Assembly (NCBI GenBank): GCA_005843825.1
Contig: SZXX01000030.1
Location: 46,917 to 110,916 of the forward strand
Direction of reading: 5' to 3'
From: Chlorobium sp.
GTDB lineage: Bacteria > Bacteroidota > Chlorobiia > Chlorobiales > Chlorobiaceae
Length of the DNA stretch: 64,000 nt
Of this stretch, positions 1 to 8,889 are shown one piece after another. Each line of letters starts with the position of its first letter. Position 1 is the first letter of the stretch. The notes below the pieces were generated by a model. That model was not told the DNA's origin. It made no database searches and saw only the letters and a list, made by a program, of their open reading frames with translations. Position numbers and translations under genes: made by a program.

Positions 1-1
1 C

Positions 2-358
2 CAGCTTCACCTTGTGTCACCGCAGGCACCTTATTTCCAGGGGTCCGATCTCCTGCTTGCAGCTGACTGCTGCGCATTTGCTGTGGGCGACTTCCATGGT
101 ACTTTCATGAAGGGTAAAAGTCTTGCAATAGCCTGCCCGAAACTTGATTCGGAAATGGATATTTATGTCGACAAACTCGCAGCCATGATCGATCTGTCGC
201 ACATCAACACCATCACCGTTGCCATTATGGAGGTGCCATGCTGTGGAGGCCTGATGTCGATTGTGGCCGAAGCCCTGCGAAAGTCTAAGCGTAAGGTGCC
301 GGTGAAAAAGGTGGTTATCAGTCTGCAAGGTGAGACGTTATCGGAAGAATGGGTTTAA
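2..358 (+). CDS. Iron-sulfur (ferredoxin-like) protein, C-terminal fragment
   Basis: The reading frame is open from the first bases of the window, so this is the C-terminal part of a longer gene; the GTG at 14 is probably internal. The visible 118 or so residues contain two cysteine patches (AADCCAFA near the start and VPCCGGL further on) and a conserved-looking ACPKLD segment. I recall this pattern from 4Fe-4S ferredoxin-like proteins encoded next to hybrid cluster protein genes, and hcp does follow 0.5 kb downstream. A role in electron delivery to Hcp is an inference from that context. The N-terminal CxxCxxC clusters expected for a ferredoxin lie outside the window. Confidence 0.6.
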   Translation, partial: QLHLVSPQAPYFQGSDLLLAADCCAFAVGDFHGTFMKGKSLAIACPKLDSEMDIYVDKLAAMIDLSHINTITVAIMEVPCCGGLMSIVAEALRKSKRKVPVKKVVISLQGETLSEEWV

Positions 359-422
359 AGCAGTGATTAGGGGCACCTTTGATCCTACAAATTTGTTATA
401 AAATAATAACGGGGTAGAGGCG

Positions 423-839
423 ATGCTGAAAGATGCGATGGGTGGATACAGGGGGACGGCAACGGAGATCAGCCGTGTTATTGCTGAACACCCTGATAAT
501 GCAGAAGCGTACTATGATCGGGGTAATGCCCGGAGCAGCTGCGACGATTATGAGGGGGCTATAGCTGATTTCACCATGGCACTAAAGGTAGGCCTCCGCT
601 TTCGGGAAGCCATTACGGCTTATGGAAACCGGGGTATAGCAAGGGTAGAAAGTGGTGATATGGAAGGTGCCATTCAGGATTTCAGCGAAATCATAAAGCG
701 AAAGCCAACAAATCGGAGGCTTTTAAGTACAGCGTATAAGAACAGGGCTTTGGTAAAAGAAAAAATGGGCGATAGCGAAGGGGGGGCAGGAGACAGAAAA
801 ATGGCTCATTTGTTATCACCGGATGTAAACACTCAATAA
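423..839 (+). CDS. Small TPR-repeat protein
   Basis: A 138-residue protein with at least two tetratricopeptide repeats: AEAYYDRGNARSSCDDYEGA around residues 28-47 and YGNRGIARVESGDMEGAIQDF around 67-87, with a weaker third repeat (AYKNRALVKEKMGDSEG). TPR proteins act as protein-protein scaffolds; no catalytic motif is visible. It has no signal peptide, so it is probably cytoplasmic. It lies between the iron-sulfur protein fragment and hcp, all on the plus strand with short gaps, so co-transcription is likely. A purine-rich GGGGTAGAGG precedes the ATG but is very close to it. A function in Hcp maturation or complex formation is only a guess from position. Confidence 0.75.
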   Translation: MLKDAMGGYRGTATEISRVIAEHPDNAEAYYDRGNARSSCDDYEGAIADFTMALKVGLRFREAITAYGNRGIARVESGDMEGAIQDFSEIIKRKPTNRRLLSTAYKNRALVKEKMGDSEGGAGDRKMAHLLSPDVNTQ

Positions 840-860
840 CCAATAATGGAGAATAGAACG

Positions 861-2489
861 ATGGGAATGTTATGTAATCAATGTCAGGAGAGCATTCATG
901 GAACAGGCTGTACGGTGCGCGGGGTATGCGGAAAAGATGAACCTACTGCCCAGCTTCAGGATGTGCTGGTCTATGCGACCGAAGGGCTTGCACTGGCGGC
1001 TGAAAAGCTTGAGGGAAGTGTATCAAGGAAGGTCGGCCAGCTTATAAGCGAATCACTCTTTGTCACGGTAACCAACACCAACTTTGATGAGGATGCAATA
1101 GTCGCCCAGATACGCAAAACCCTTGCAGTACGGGATGAACTGAATGCTACGCTCGTTCATCCGCCGCATCATGATGCCGCACACTGGACTGGAAGTTCAA
1201 AAGAGGATTTTCTTTCGAAAGCTCTTGAAGTCGGTCTTGAGAGCTTGAGTGAGAATGTTGACCTGCGATCACTTAAAAGTCTTGTGCTTTTTGGCCTGAA
1301 GGGACTTGCGGCCTATACAGACCATGCAGCCGTACTCGATTATCATGATGACGATATCTATGCTTTTTATGTAAAAGGGCTAGCTGCGCTAACCAAAGAG
1401 CTGTCGGCAGACGAACTGACAGCTCTGGTGCTTGAGACCGGTGGCACAGCAGTCAAGGCAATGGCACTGCTTGACAAAGCAAACACAAGCACCTATGGCC
1501 ATCCTGAAATCACCACGGTGAAGACCGGTGTGGGCAAAAACCCAGGTATCCTGATTTCCGGCCACGACCTCCGCGATATGGAGGACCTCTTGAAGCAGAC
1601 AGCCGGAACAGGTGTGGATGTCTACACCCACTGCGAGATGCTCCCTGCGCACTACTATCCGGCGTTCAAGAAGTACCCTCACTTTGTTGGAAACTACGGT
1701 GGTTCATGGTGGAAGCAGGACAAAGAGTTCGATACCTTCAACGGCCCAATCCTTATGACCACGAACTGCATCGTTCCCGTTCGAGAATCTTATCGCAACC
1801 GCATGTTTACAACAGGCATGGCAGGCTATCCCGGACTGAAGCATATTCCGGCACGGGAGAACGAAGGACAGAAAGACTTCTCGATTCTTATCAAACTTGC
1901 CCAGAGCTGCCCTCCACCAAAAGAGATAGAAAACGGCACCATCACTGGCGGCTTTGCACACCATCAGGTGATAGCTCTTGCCGACAAAGTGGTCGACGCA
2001 GTAAAGTCAGGAGCTATCAAGCGGTTTATCGTCATGGCCGGCTGTGACGGACGTCATGCTTCACGCCAATACTATACCGACGTCGCTGCGGCACTTCCCG
2101 ACAATTCCATCATCCTTACTGCAGGATGTGCCAAGTACCGCTACAACAAGCTTGAGCTTGGCGATATCGGCGGCATACCCCGCGTGCTCGATGCCGGTCA
2201 GTGCAACGACTCCTATTCGCTTGCTGTGATTGCCCTCAAACTCAAGGAAGTATTTGCGTTAGAGGATATCAACGATCTGCCGATCTCCTTTGATATTGCA
2301 TGGTATGAACAGAAGGCTGTTACCGTTCTTCTTGCCCTGCTCTATCTTGGAGTAAAAGGCATTCGCCTCGGACCAACACTTCCCGAGTTCCTGACTCCCA
2401 ATATTGCTGCTGTGCTGGTCGAAAAATTCGGCATTACACCAATAGGTAAAGTTGATGCCGATATCGAAGCCATGATGGCGGGTGCCTGA
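861..2489 (+). CDS. hcp: Hybrid cluster protein (hydroxylamine reductase / NO reductase)
   Basis: Hcp carries a 4Fe-4S cluster plus a 4Fe-2S-2O hybrid cluster and reduces NO or hydroxylamine in anaerobes under nitrosative stress. The N-terminus [13 protein letters not shown] then C five residues on is the C-x2-C-x8-C-x5-C arrangement of class I Hcp from strict anaerobes. Further ligand regions are visible: the HCE of [23 protein letters not shown], and [10 protein letters not shown] followed by [10 protein letters not shown]. Length (about 540 aa) is typical. The ORF track begins at 846, but GGAG at 848-851 sits 9 nt before the ATG at 861, giving MGMLCNQC, so I prefer 861. Electron supply could come from the iron-sulfur protein upstream. 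The dispersed hairpin at 2534 follows the stop codon. Confidence 0.95.
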   Translation: MGMLCNQCQESIHGTGCTVRGVCGKDEPTAQLQDVLVYATEGLALAAEKLEGSVSRKVGQLISESLFVTVTNTNFDEDAIVAQIRKTLAVRDELNATLVHPPHHDAAHWTGSSKEDFLSKALEVGLESLSENVDLRSLKSLVLFGLKGLAAYTDHAAVLDYHDDDIYAFYVKGLAALTKELSADELTALVLETGGTAVKAMALLDKANTSTYGHPEITTVKTGVGKNPGILISGHDLRDMEDLLKQTAGTGVDVYTHCEMLPAHYYPAFKKYPHFVGNYGGSWWKQDKEFDTFNGPILMTTNCIVPVRESYRNRMFTTGMAGYPGLKHIPARENEGQKDFSILIKLAQSCPPPKEIENGTITGGFAHHQVIALADKVVDAVKSGAIKRFIVMAGCDGRHASRQYYTDVAAALPDNSIILTAGCAKYRYNKLELGDIGGIPRVLDAGQCNDSYSLAVIALKLKEVFALEDINDLPISFDIAWYEQKAVTVLLALLYLGVKGIRLGPTLPEFLTPNIAAVLVEKFGITPIGKVDADIEAMMAGA

Positions 2490-2533
2490 ACAAATCCTAG
2501 TCGTTAGTTTCTTTTTATCGGTCACTTTTTGAT

Positions 2534-2570
2534 AGATCCCTCCTTTGTCGGGATGACAAGGAAGGGATCT
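2534..2570. repeat. Dispersed 37-bp hairpin repeat, copy 1 (family A)
   Basis: AGATCCCTCCTTTGTC, a short loop GGGAT, then GACAAGGAAGGGATCT form an imperfect inverted repeat. The element at 11048-11083 has the same build and shared arm cores (CCCTCCTTTGTC and GACA-AGGAAGGGA). The two therefore look like copies of one REP/MITE-like element. It lies between the convergent hcp and DUF218 genes and may also act as a transcription barrier. Confidence 0.75.
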
Positions 2571-2578
2571 ATTGCCTA

Positions 2579-3169
2579 TCAGTAGTATACCATGGCGTAG
2601 AACACATTTTTTTTGATCTCGTTCATGACAAACTGGTAGCTTTTGTCGTTGTTCCACCAAAGCAGCGGGTTCCACCATGTCGGGTCAGTAGGCACGAGGA
2701 TAAATTTTTTTGACGATCCTTCAAATGATTTGCTCCAGGTCTCTTGAAGACGGAGCAAGTGAGGGGGGTCGCTGACGACAATAGCACTTTTCCACCCCTT
2801 TTCTTCCATTGTATCCGATGTGTTTTCAGCTTCCTCCCAGGTAGTTGTGGATTTTGCATCGACCTTGATCGCCCTTTTAGGGATTCCAAGCTCTATCATG
2901 CGACGCTCCCTCCAGTTTGGATGACCTGGATTGTAGAATCGTTCGTCAATACCCGTCAATATGATGTGCGAGGCATATCCTGCCTTGTACAATTCAGCAC
3001 CTTTGCGCACCCTGAGACCGTTATCGCCTCCCAGTACAATAATAACGTCTGATTTTTCAGGACTACCGGCATGTTGTGAAACAATAAACCCAAGACTTAA
3101 AAAAACGATGACAGCAGCTGCGCTTACAACAAGAAGCAAATTCACTATCAGTTTAAACAGGATTTTCAT
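2579..3169 (-). CDS. DUF218 (YdcF/SanA/ElyC-like) membrane-anchored protein
   Basis: This 196-residue protein begins with one hydrophobic segment (about residues 5-28, LIVNLLLVVSAAAVIVFLSLGF), so it is anchored in the inner membrane. A DUF218 domain follows: SDVIIVLGGDNGLRVRKGAELY at 40-61, SHIILTG, a TTWEEAENT motif near 110, and IVVSDPPHLLRL near 130. The acidic and arginine-containing motifs match the family of SanA and ElyC, which are linked to envelope and peptidoglycan-precursor metabolism, although the biochemical activity of most members is unknown. It is convergent with hcp and transcribed alone. No specific substrate can be read from the sequence. Confidence 0.8.
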   Translation of the reverse strand: MKILFKLIVNLLLVVSAAAVIVFLSLGFIVSQHAGSPEKSDVIIVLGGDNGLRVRKGAELYKAGYASHIILTGIDERFYNPGHPNWRERRMIELGIPKRAIKVDAKSTTTWEEAENTSDTMEEKGWKSAIVVSDPPHLLRLQETWSKSFEGSSKKFILVPTDPTWWNPLLWWNNDKSYQFVMNEIKKNVFYAMVYY

Positions 3170-3334
3170 AGACTCGAGTGGGGGTTGTTCATCTTGCCTT
3201 GCAGTTGCATTGCCAGCCTTTAAGTTGAATAATAATCATTTTTGCAGAAACCTTTTACGGGAGCTTTAGGGAGAGGGTCGGATTGTTTTTTCTTGAAGAC
3301 ACTTGTATTGAATCCGGCAAAAGCGGCAGGGGTG

Positions 3335-3374
3335 AAAAAAAACAGCAGGCAGCTTTGTAATAAAGCGCCTGCTG
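3335..3374 (-). terminator. Rho-independent terminator of the beta-barrel protein gene
   Basis: Read on the minus strand, CAGCAGGC-GCTTTATTACAAAGC-T-GCCTGCTG folds into a long stem and is followed directly by eight T residues. It lies just past the stop codon of the 3406-4092 gene. Confidence 0.9.
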
Positions 3375-3405
3375 GAGGGGAAAGTTGTAACTACTCAGTC
3401 CTGGG

Positions 3406-4092
3406 TTAAAAAGCGTACGCCAATCCTATTGAGACCACAGGATAATACTTGAATTTATCTGTCTTGTCCTTCAAGTCAGCGATTTCCTTGTTAAGGTTTG
3501 TCTGGAATGTAGGGTCAGCTTGTATGACTGGGTTGGTTGCTGCAAGCGAAACGTTGGGAGTTCCCTGGAACATGACGCCAAGATCAAAAACAAAAGAAAG
3601 ACCGGAATTTTTTCCAACAGCATTTCCCCATCCAAGGCCTAAATAAGGAACTGTCTTGTTGAAGTCAATACCGCCTGTCAGTGAGCCAATCGTAGCTGTT
3701 GAATATGTAGTTCCTCCAATGGTGTAAGTCCCAACTACTGTTGTTGTGCCGGTAGCGGTTACCTTGTTGTTATTGAAAATAACTCCGGGTGAGAGCCTGA
3801 ACCCTGAATGTTCAAACGGGTACCAGTCTAGCAATACAGGGTATGACCCCAGCGACAGCTTGTAATCATAGTTAATCTGATTCTGTGAGGTCGAACCGCT
3901 GTAATTATAACCGTTATAGCCAGCTCTTGCATTAAAATTAGGGGTTAATCCAACAGTAACCTCTCCTCCAAAGCCGAGTGTGGAAGCTTTAGCTCCAATG
4001 GCGATATCCCCTGTGTTGGCAAAAGCGGATGATGCACATCCAAAAGAAACCAAAGTCGCAAACAATGCCTGTTTCAGATACCGATTTTTCAT
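3406..4092 (-). CDS. Outer membrane beta-barrel protein, 228 aa
   Basis: A cleavable signal peptide is clear (basic MKNRYLK, hydrophobic stretch, cleavage after SSAFA about residue 25). The mature part is built from alternating hydrophobic strands rich in Gly, Tyr and Thr (for example ARAGYNGYNYSG and VPYLGLGWGNAVG) and ends in a terminal Phe (GLAYAF), the usual signal for BAM-dependent insertion. The size suggests an 8-10 stranded barrel. I cannot tie it to a named porin. The start is supported by AAGGAG five to six bases before the ATG. It is monocistronic with a strong terminator, which suggests substantial expression. A role in permeability or adhesion is possible but not shown. Confidence 0.8.
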   Translation of the reverse strand: MKNRYLKQALFATLVSFGCASSAFANTGDIAIGAKASTLGFGGEVTVGLTPNFNARAGYNGYNYSGSTSQNQINYDYKLSLGSYPVLLDWYPFEHSGFRLSPGVIFNNNKVTATGTTTVVGTYTIGGTTYSTATIGSLTGGIDFNKTVPYLGLGWGNAVGKNSGLSFVFDLGVMFQGTPNVSLAATNPVIQADPTFQTNLNKEIADLKDKTDKFKYYPVVSIGLAYAF

Positions 4093-4234
4093 GCCATCTC
4101 CTTTTTAATTGTTATATGCTTTACAACTACCAATTTACAAACATACAAAATTACTGTGCTAATAAAAAAAGATGGCGTAATTTCATGTTTCGCTTCTCAT
4201 ACCTCACTCAGCTATGGTCGAGTGCAAGCAATGT

Positions 4235-5749
4235 TCAGGGCGCAAACCGTTTGTCCGTCAACTTTCCGCCCAGAGCGACGAAGAGTGCGGTCGTATCCTG
4301 CAGTTGCTGGGCCTGGGCCTGCAGGTAGCTGATTTTAGCATGATGATACTGAATATCAGTGACCATTACCTGAAGGTAGTTAGCTGTTCCAGCCTTGTAA
4401 TTCGCCTTAAGAAGATCCATTGCAAGTAGGGCATCCTTCACTGCCTGAGATTCGGTCTGCACCAGTTCGGCGTCGTGCTCTAAAGCTCGCAGGATATCAG
4501 CCACTTCAGCAAAAGCAGCAAGAACAGTTTGTTTATAGCTGGCAAAGCTCTCTTGGTAAGCATCAATTGCAGCCCGACGTTGCGCTCTCAGTGTGCCGCC
4601 TTTAAATATCGGGGCCGTTAGATTCCCTCCCAGGTTCCACACATTACTGTTACTGTTTAACAGATTGCCCAGCGTTTGACTGGTCTGTCCATAACTTGCG
4701 TTCAGAGTGATGCTGGGGAACAGTGCCGCGGTAGCAACGCCTATGCCTGCACTTGCTGCATGCAACTGCGCTTCGGCAGCAAGAATATCGGGGCGCTGGC
4801 GAACCAGTTCTGAAGGCAGGGATAAAGGTAACTGTCGTGGCAGTGAAATATCAGTCAACAGAACTGCAGGTGGCTGAAATTCAGCAGGCATCCTGCCCTC
4901 AAGCGTAGCAAGAAGATGTTCTGCCTGGCTTACCTTCTGCCTTAGTGGAGGGAGTGTTGCTTCAAGCGTTTTCAGCTGGATGCGCAACGTGAGGAGTGCT
5001 CCATAGGTAGCAATGCCTGCCTGGTATTGTTTTTCAGCAATGCTGATCTGATCTTTTTCCAGCGCAATCAATTGCCCGGTCTCATCGAGTTGTGTACGAT
5101 ATGCAGCTATGGCAATAGATGTGTTAACAATATTCCCGGTCAGCATCATGTATGTGCCAAGGGTTAGAGCCCTTTGCTGGTCGACCTGTGCCGCCAAACC
5201 TTCAACAGCTCTTCGTTGTCCTCCAAAAATGTCGAGCGCGTAGCTTACTGATGAAGAGAGCGTTGTCAAATTAAAGATACTGGCAGGTAAAGAGCTGCCG
5301 ATGGTTGAGGGGGAGTTCCGTTCACGGACCTCGGCAAACGCGGCGCTGAGTTGCGGATAAAAAATGCCGGAGCCTGCACGCAGGTTTTCCTGACTCTGCC
5401 TGAGACGGGCCTCGGCAGCCTGTAAGCCGGGATTATCAGCCAATCCTGCACTGACCGCGTCATCAAGCTGCTTTGAATTGAATGCGTGCCACCAGTTGGC
5501 TACAGGAGCAGCGCCATCTTCAAAGCGCTGAGGAAGTCCTTCAATCGTAGCGATCTCTTTTGGGTCGCCTCCCTGGTTGTATTGGGTTACCTTTGGCGCT
5601 TCAGGACGAACAAAGTCCGGACCAACGGCACAGCCCGATAAAAGGAAGAGGGATATCCCGAATGAAACCAGGAGAGCGCTGCCCCTGCGATAGCCCTGAA
5701 GTGCAGTGCTATTTTTTAGGGGTACTATGTTTTTCACCAATGTAGACAT
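4235..5749 (-). CDS. Outer membrane efflux lipoprotein (TolC/NodT family)
   Basis: This is the outer membrane channel of a tripartite exporter. The lipobox LLSGCAVGPDF, followed by VRPEAP, is typical of NodT/OprM-type factors. Two OEP repeats follow, rich in Ala/Gln coiled-coil segments (NPGLQAAEARLRQSQENL; RQRPDILAAEAQLHAASAGIG), and the total is near 505 residues, normal for the family. The track start at 5872 would overlap the upstream gene by more than 160 nt and add a non-signal N-terminus. The ATG at 5749 gives a basic leader before the hydrophobic stretch and is preferred. It is the last gene of the leftward operon with a fusion protein, ATPase and permease, and overlaps the fusion protein gene by about 40 nt. 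Confidence 0.9.
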   Translation of the reverse strand: MSTLVKNIVPLKNSTALQGYRRGSALLVSFGISLFLLSGCAVGPDFVRPEAPKVTQYNQGGDPKEIATIEGLPQRFEDGAAPVANWWHAFNSKQLDDAVSAGLADNPGLQAAEARLRQSQENLRAGSGIFYPQLSAAFAEVRERNSPSTIGSSLPASIFNLTTLSSSVSYALDIFGGQRRAVEGLAAQVDQQRALTLGTYMMLTGNIVNTSIAIAAYRTQLDETGQLIALEKDQISIAEKQYQAGIATYGALLTLRIQLKTLEATLPPLRQKVSQAEHLLATLEGRMPAEFQPPAVLLTDISLPRQLPLSLPSELVRQRPDILAAEAQLHAASAGIGVATAALFPSITLNASYGQTSQTLGNLLNSNSNVWNLGGNLTAPIFKGGTLRAQRRAAIDAYQESFASYKQTVLAAFAEVADILRALEHDAELVQTESQAVKDALLAMDLLKANYKAGTANYLQVMVTDIQYHHAKISYLQAQAQQLQDTTALFVALGGKLTDKRFAP

Positions 5750-6656
5750 CAACAAGTTGGCCTGGATAGATTGACACACCTTTTCGTTTTTCAAAACTGA
5801 AAATAACCGGCAGAACACGTACGTCAACCCGCTCTGTTCTCTGGCTTGAGAGTTCGATCTTGGGAGTAACATTCGGCTGTATTCTTACAAATTTCAACGG
5901 AATGTTGATATCCGTTCCATGGATAAACATCCGTGCTTCAATATCAGCGGGATCGGGAATTCTGTGAATCAGTATCTCATCAATGTAACAGCGAACAGCA
6001 AGACTGCCCTCTGTATTTCCCAACACCATAACAGGTCGAAACGCTCCGGTATAGCTGCTATAGACACCCTGGCTTGAAATATAACTGCCGACAGCAGTGT
6101 TAACCGACAACACAGTGCCTTCCGAAAGTGCTTTGATGGAATACTTCGCCAAAAGAGCGTTAGCAGCCTCGTACTGCTTTTGAGCAAGCTCCAGAGTTGC
6201 GTTTGCCCCCCTGGCAGCATTTTCAGCCGTATCGAGAGCATCTTTACTGACTGAGCGCGCATCAAGCGTCCAGGAGGCTTTCAGTTTGCCATACTGATCT
6301 TGCAGGTTTTTACGTGTTGCCTTCGCTACATCAATCTGGGCTTTGGCCGAAGCAGTTGTGGCCCGCTGTACAGAGTCGTCCAGAATCAACAAGGGTGTTC
6401 CAGCCTTAACATGCTGGCCTTCAGCAACCAATATTTTTACCACCGTACCTGGAACTTCAGGATAGAGGTTGATATTTTCACCACTGGCCTGAGGGGTTTC
6501 AACGATGCCATTAGCGTAAATCCCTTTGGCATAGGGATTAGATGCGGGTTTGAACGCCGGTGTCTGAGGTTTTGCCGGTATCCCTGAAATATAGGCACTA
6601 CCGATAGCGAGCAGAACTCCCAGTATGGCAGATCCGATTAACAGTTTATTTCTCAT
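5709..6656 (-). CDS. HlyD-family membrane fusion protein
   Basis: The 315-residue periplasmic adaptor has an N-terminal membrane anchor (about residues 5-25, LLIGSAILGVLLAIGSAYI). A biotinyl-lipoyl half-motif follows (GTVVKILVAEGQHVKAGTPLLILDD, about 68-92), then an alpha-helical hairpin (about 95-170) and the second lipoyl half (ALSEGTVLSVNTAVGSYI). It should link the inner membrane ABC transporter to the outer membrane factor encoded next. Its start overlaps the stop of the ATPase gene by 4 nt (ATGA), which indicates translational coupling. Order and types resemble the DevBCA exporters of cyanobacteria (an analogy, not an assignment); substrate unknown. Confidence 0.88.
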   Translation of the reverse strand: MRNKLLIGSAILGVLLAIGSAYISGIPAKPQTPAFKPASNPYAKGIYANGIVETPQASGENINLYPEVPGTVVKILVAEGQHVKAGTPLLILDDSVQRATTASAKAQIDVAKATRKNLQDQYGKLKASWTLDARSVSKDALDTAENAARGANATLELAQKQYEAANALLAKYSIKALSEGTVLSVNTAVGSYISSQGVYSSYTGAFRPVMVLGNTEGSLAVRCYIDEILIHRIPDPADIEARMFIHGTDINIPLKFVRIQPNVTPKIELSSQRTERVDVRVLPVIFSFEKRKGVSIYPGQLVDVYIGEKHSTPKK

Positions 6657-7357
6657 ACGTACTGTAATGTGTTCCGTTCAAAGGCTGTTATTTTTCCATC
6701 TTCCATTTTCATGATTGAGTCCGCAAACTCATAGATGCGACTGTCATGCGTCACAATAATGACGCACCGGTCCGGATTGAGGATTTTTGTTTTGATGAAC
6801 TCCACGATCTTTTTTCCGGTATCACCGTCAAGAGAGGCTGTCGGCTCATCAAAGATCAGAATATCGGGTTTGCCTGCAATTGCCCGCGCAATTGCAACGC
6901 GCTGCTGCTCCCCACCACTCAGCTTGACCGGCGGTAATTGTGCCCTGTCTTTAAGCCCGACGATATCAAGGTACTCCATGGCAACTTTAATGGCTTCATT
7001 CCAATCCATTTTTTTCAGTATCAAGGGAATCGCCACATTTTCCACCGTGGTAAGGCGAGGAAAAAGATGGTAATCCTGAAAAACAAAGCCGATTTTGTGC
7101 AGGCGGAGATCAGCAATATCATCACTTTTCATTTTCCAGATATCTTTGCCCTCAACGAGAACATTGCCCTCGTTTGGTTTGAGAATGCCAGAAATCATGC
7201 TCAGCAGGGTTGTCTTGCCGCTTCCTGACGGACCAACGATATAGAGGAGCTCTCCAAAGTTTGCCTCGAAACTTGCGCTCTTCACTGCGGTGGTCTTCGT
7301 CTCTCCTTCGCCAAACCACTTTATCAATGCATTTGCCTTTATGGCTACTTTTCCCAT
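6653..7357 (-). CDS. ABC transporter ATP-binding protein (MacB/LolD/DevA type)
   Basis: A complete 234-residue nucleotide-binding domain with Walker A GPSGSGKTT near residue 40, Q-loop FQDYHLF near 95, signature LSGGEQQRVAIARA near 146, Walker B DILIFDEPTASLD, and H-loop VTHDSR. The LSGGEQQR signature and the short length place it in the MacB/LolD/DevA subfamily, which powers FtsX-type permeases. It lies 2 nt downstream of the permease gene and overlaps the fusion protein gene by 4 nt, so all are translated from one message. Confidence 0.93.
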   Translation of the reverse strand: MGKVAIKANALIKWFGEGETKTTAVKSASFEANFGELLYIVGPSGSGKTTLLSMISGILKPNEGNVLVEGKDIWKMKSDDIADLRLHKIGFVFQDYHLFPRLTTVENVAIPLILKKMDWNEAIKVAMEYLDIVGLKDRAQLPPVKLSGGEQQRVAIARAIAGKPDILIFDEPTASLDGDTGKKIVEFIKTKILNPDRCVIIVTHDSRIYEFADSIMKMEDGKITAFERNTLQYV

Positions 7358-7359
7358 AG

Positions 7360-8496
7360 TCAGCCTCTGAAAATATCAAACGGTTGTATCTGGAGCACTT
7401 TACGAATCCCGATATAACTTGAAACTCCAGCCATAATGAGCACCATAACAAATGCAAAGGTGAGATTGAAATACGTAACCTGTGCAGCATAGCTTGGCAG
7501 GCGCAGCTTGGCAAGAATCATAAGGCCTGAGGCAAGCCCGACACCGATTCCATAGCCGAGAAGTGCAGTAAATGACGCCTGAAAAAGAATCATGGCGATA
7601 AGCTCGTGGCCTTTGGCTCCAATGGCTTTCAAGGCGCCAAAGCGTTCCATGTTTTCAAGGATAAAGGTATAGAATGTCTGGCCGGAGATTGAAAGACCTA
7701 CTATAAAACTGATTGCCGTCATCATCAGAACATTCATACCCATGCCGGTCTGGTAGGTGTAAAAATCGGAGATTTTCCCGACAAACTGATCGCGGGTAAG
7801 TGCCTGATAGCCAAGTTTTTTGACTTGCTGCTGAATAAAAGGAATATCGGCTTCACTTTTTGGTTCGATCAGTACATAGGAAGTGGTAAAACGCATCGAA
7901 GGAATGTAGGTTATTGCCCTGTTATAGGTCGTGTAGACCGTGGGGATGCCAAAAAGACCCCCTGATGCAACTTTTGCCAAACCGACGACTAACCCACGAT
8001 GATCGTTTATTTCAAATTCCGTACCAATTACGGGATTTTCAAGCTTTTTGAATTCCGCATCCTTGACCACAAAAAAGGCTGATTCAGCATATATATCCTC
8101 AATCTTTCCTTCTATCAATTCAGGTCTCCCATAGAGAGTCGCATCGTCAAGGCCTACAACAGACACTGCCTGATAAGCTCCACTTTTCAGCTTTACCAGT
8201 GCGTTGCCAAAATAGATAGGTACGGCATATTTGACGCCATCGATACTTCTTGTCTTGGAGAGTACATAATCAGGCATGGGGATACTGCTGGTGGCGTTGT
8301 TCACTGCCGGGTCCATAACCCAGATTTTTGCCCCTATATTATAAACCGATGCTGATGAACGGGATAATATTCCTGAAAACATCGACATCATCATGATCAT
8401 GAGAAATACTGCGAAGGTAATACCGACTAAAAGCGCGATAAACTTGCTTCTGTCATTCACAAGCAGCTTCAATGCTATTTTAAGAATTCCTGACAC
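7360..8496 (-). CDS. FtsX-like ABC permease (DevC/MacB type)
   Basis: A 378-residue inner membrane permease. One transmembrane helix lies near the N-terminus (about 17-43), followed by a long periplasmic domain (about 45-255). Three C-terminal helices carry the FtsX fold (near MTAISFIVGLSISGQTFYTF, MILFQASFTALLGYGIGVGL and LTFAFVMVLIMAGVSSYIG). This topology is that of MacB/LolC/DevC. It is the first gene of the leftward operon and is divergent from a MarR regulator about 390 nt away. Export of a lipid, peptide or drug is plausible; the sequence does not say which. Confidence 0.88.
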   Translation of the reverse strand: MSGILKIALKLLVNDRSKFIALLVGITFAVFLMIMMMSMFSGILSRSSASVYNIGAKIWVMDPAVNNATSSIPMPDYVLSKTRSIDGVKYAVPIYFGNALVKLKSGAYQAVSVVGLDDATLYGRPELIEGKIEDIYAESAFFVVKDAEFKKLENPVIGTEFEINDHRGLVVGLAKVASGGLFGIPTVYTTYNRAITYIPSMRFTTSYVLIEPKSEADIPFIQQQVKKLGYQALTRDQFVGKISDFYTYQTGMGMNVLMMTAISFIVGLSISGQTFYTFILENMERFGALKAIGAKGHELIAMILFQASFTALLGYGIGVGLASGLMILAKLRLPSYAAQVTYFNLTFAFVMVLIMAGVSSYIGIRKVLQIQPFDIFRG

Positions 8497-8522
8497 TTGC
8501 TATCACCTGTTGTTATTTGCTA

Positions 8523-8569
8523 ATATTATAAGGGCATACTGGACATTAACCACTGCCTTATATTATAAG
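8523..8569. promoter_or_regulatory. Candidate operator between efflux operon and marR
   Basis: ATATTATAAG occurs at 8523-8532 and again at 8560-8569. Read outward, the pair also forms an imperfect inverted repeat (TTATAAGGGCA against TGCC-TTATA). The site lies 27-73 nt upstream of the permease start. Binding by the divergently encoded MarR protein is an inference from position. The rest of the 8497-8889 gap holds only one dispersed repeat and AT-rich DNA. Confidence 0.4.
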
Positions 8570-8771
8570 TTTATCATGGGAGTCAATCAAGCAGATTGTA
8601 TGTTTTGTTTTTGTGTGATGTTAACTTGTCGTCTTCAATTTGACGATCATTATGTTTTTTCCCTGCGCAAGAATTTCAACTTTTTTCCCATGGAACCCTC
8701 TATGTAGGTTGGGGTGATTCCTGAACCCCAGCAAAACTAAAGTTGTGAGAGTATGCGGGGATAACTTCTTT

Positions 8772-8798
8772 GTCATCCCGACCGGAGTGGAGGGATCT
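8772..8798. repeat. Dispersed GTCATCCCGA...GGGATCT repeat
   Basis: The segment GTCATCCCGACCGG, AGTGGAGGGATCT is an imperfect palindrome with GTCATCCCGA at one end and GGGATC at the other. A second copy in the same orientation lies at 61531. It resembles the short intergenic repeats that many bacteria carry. It occupies the long gap upstream of marR. Confidence 0.65.
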
Positions 8799-8889
8799 AA
8801 ATGTTGTGGATGAGAAAAAATAATGTTTGGATTGTTGGTGGGTTTATTATTAGTTTAATGTTGAGATATTTAATATTGATATTTGTTGT

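Noticed and set aside
8393-8707. Plus-strand ORF 8393-8707 in the marR/efflux gap
   Set aside because: It overlaps the permease start antisense and has low-complexity, AT-driven translation; no domain.
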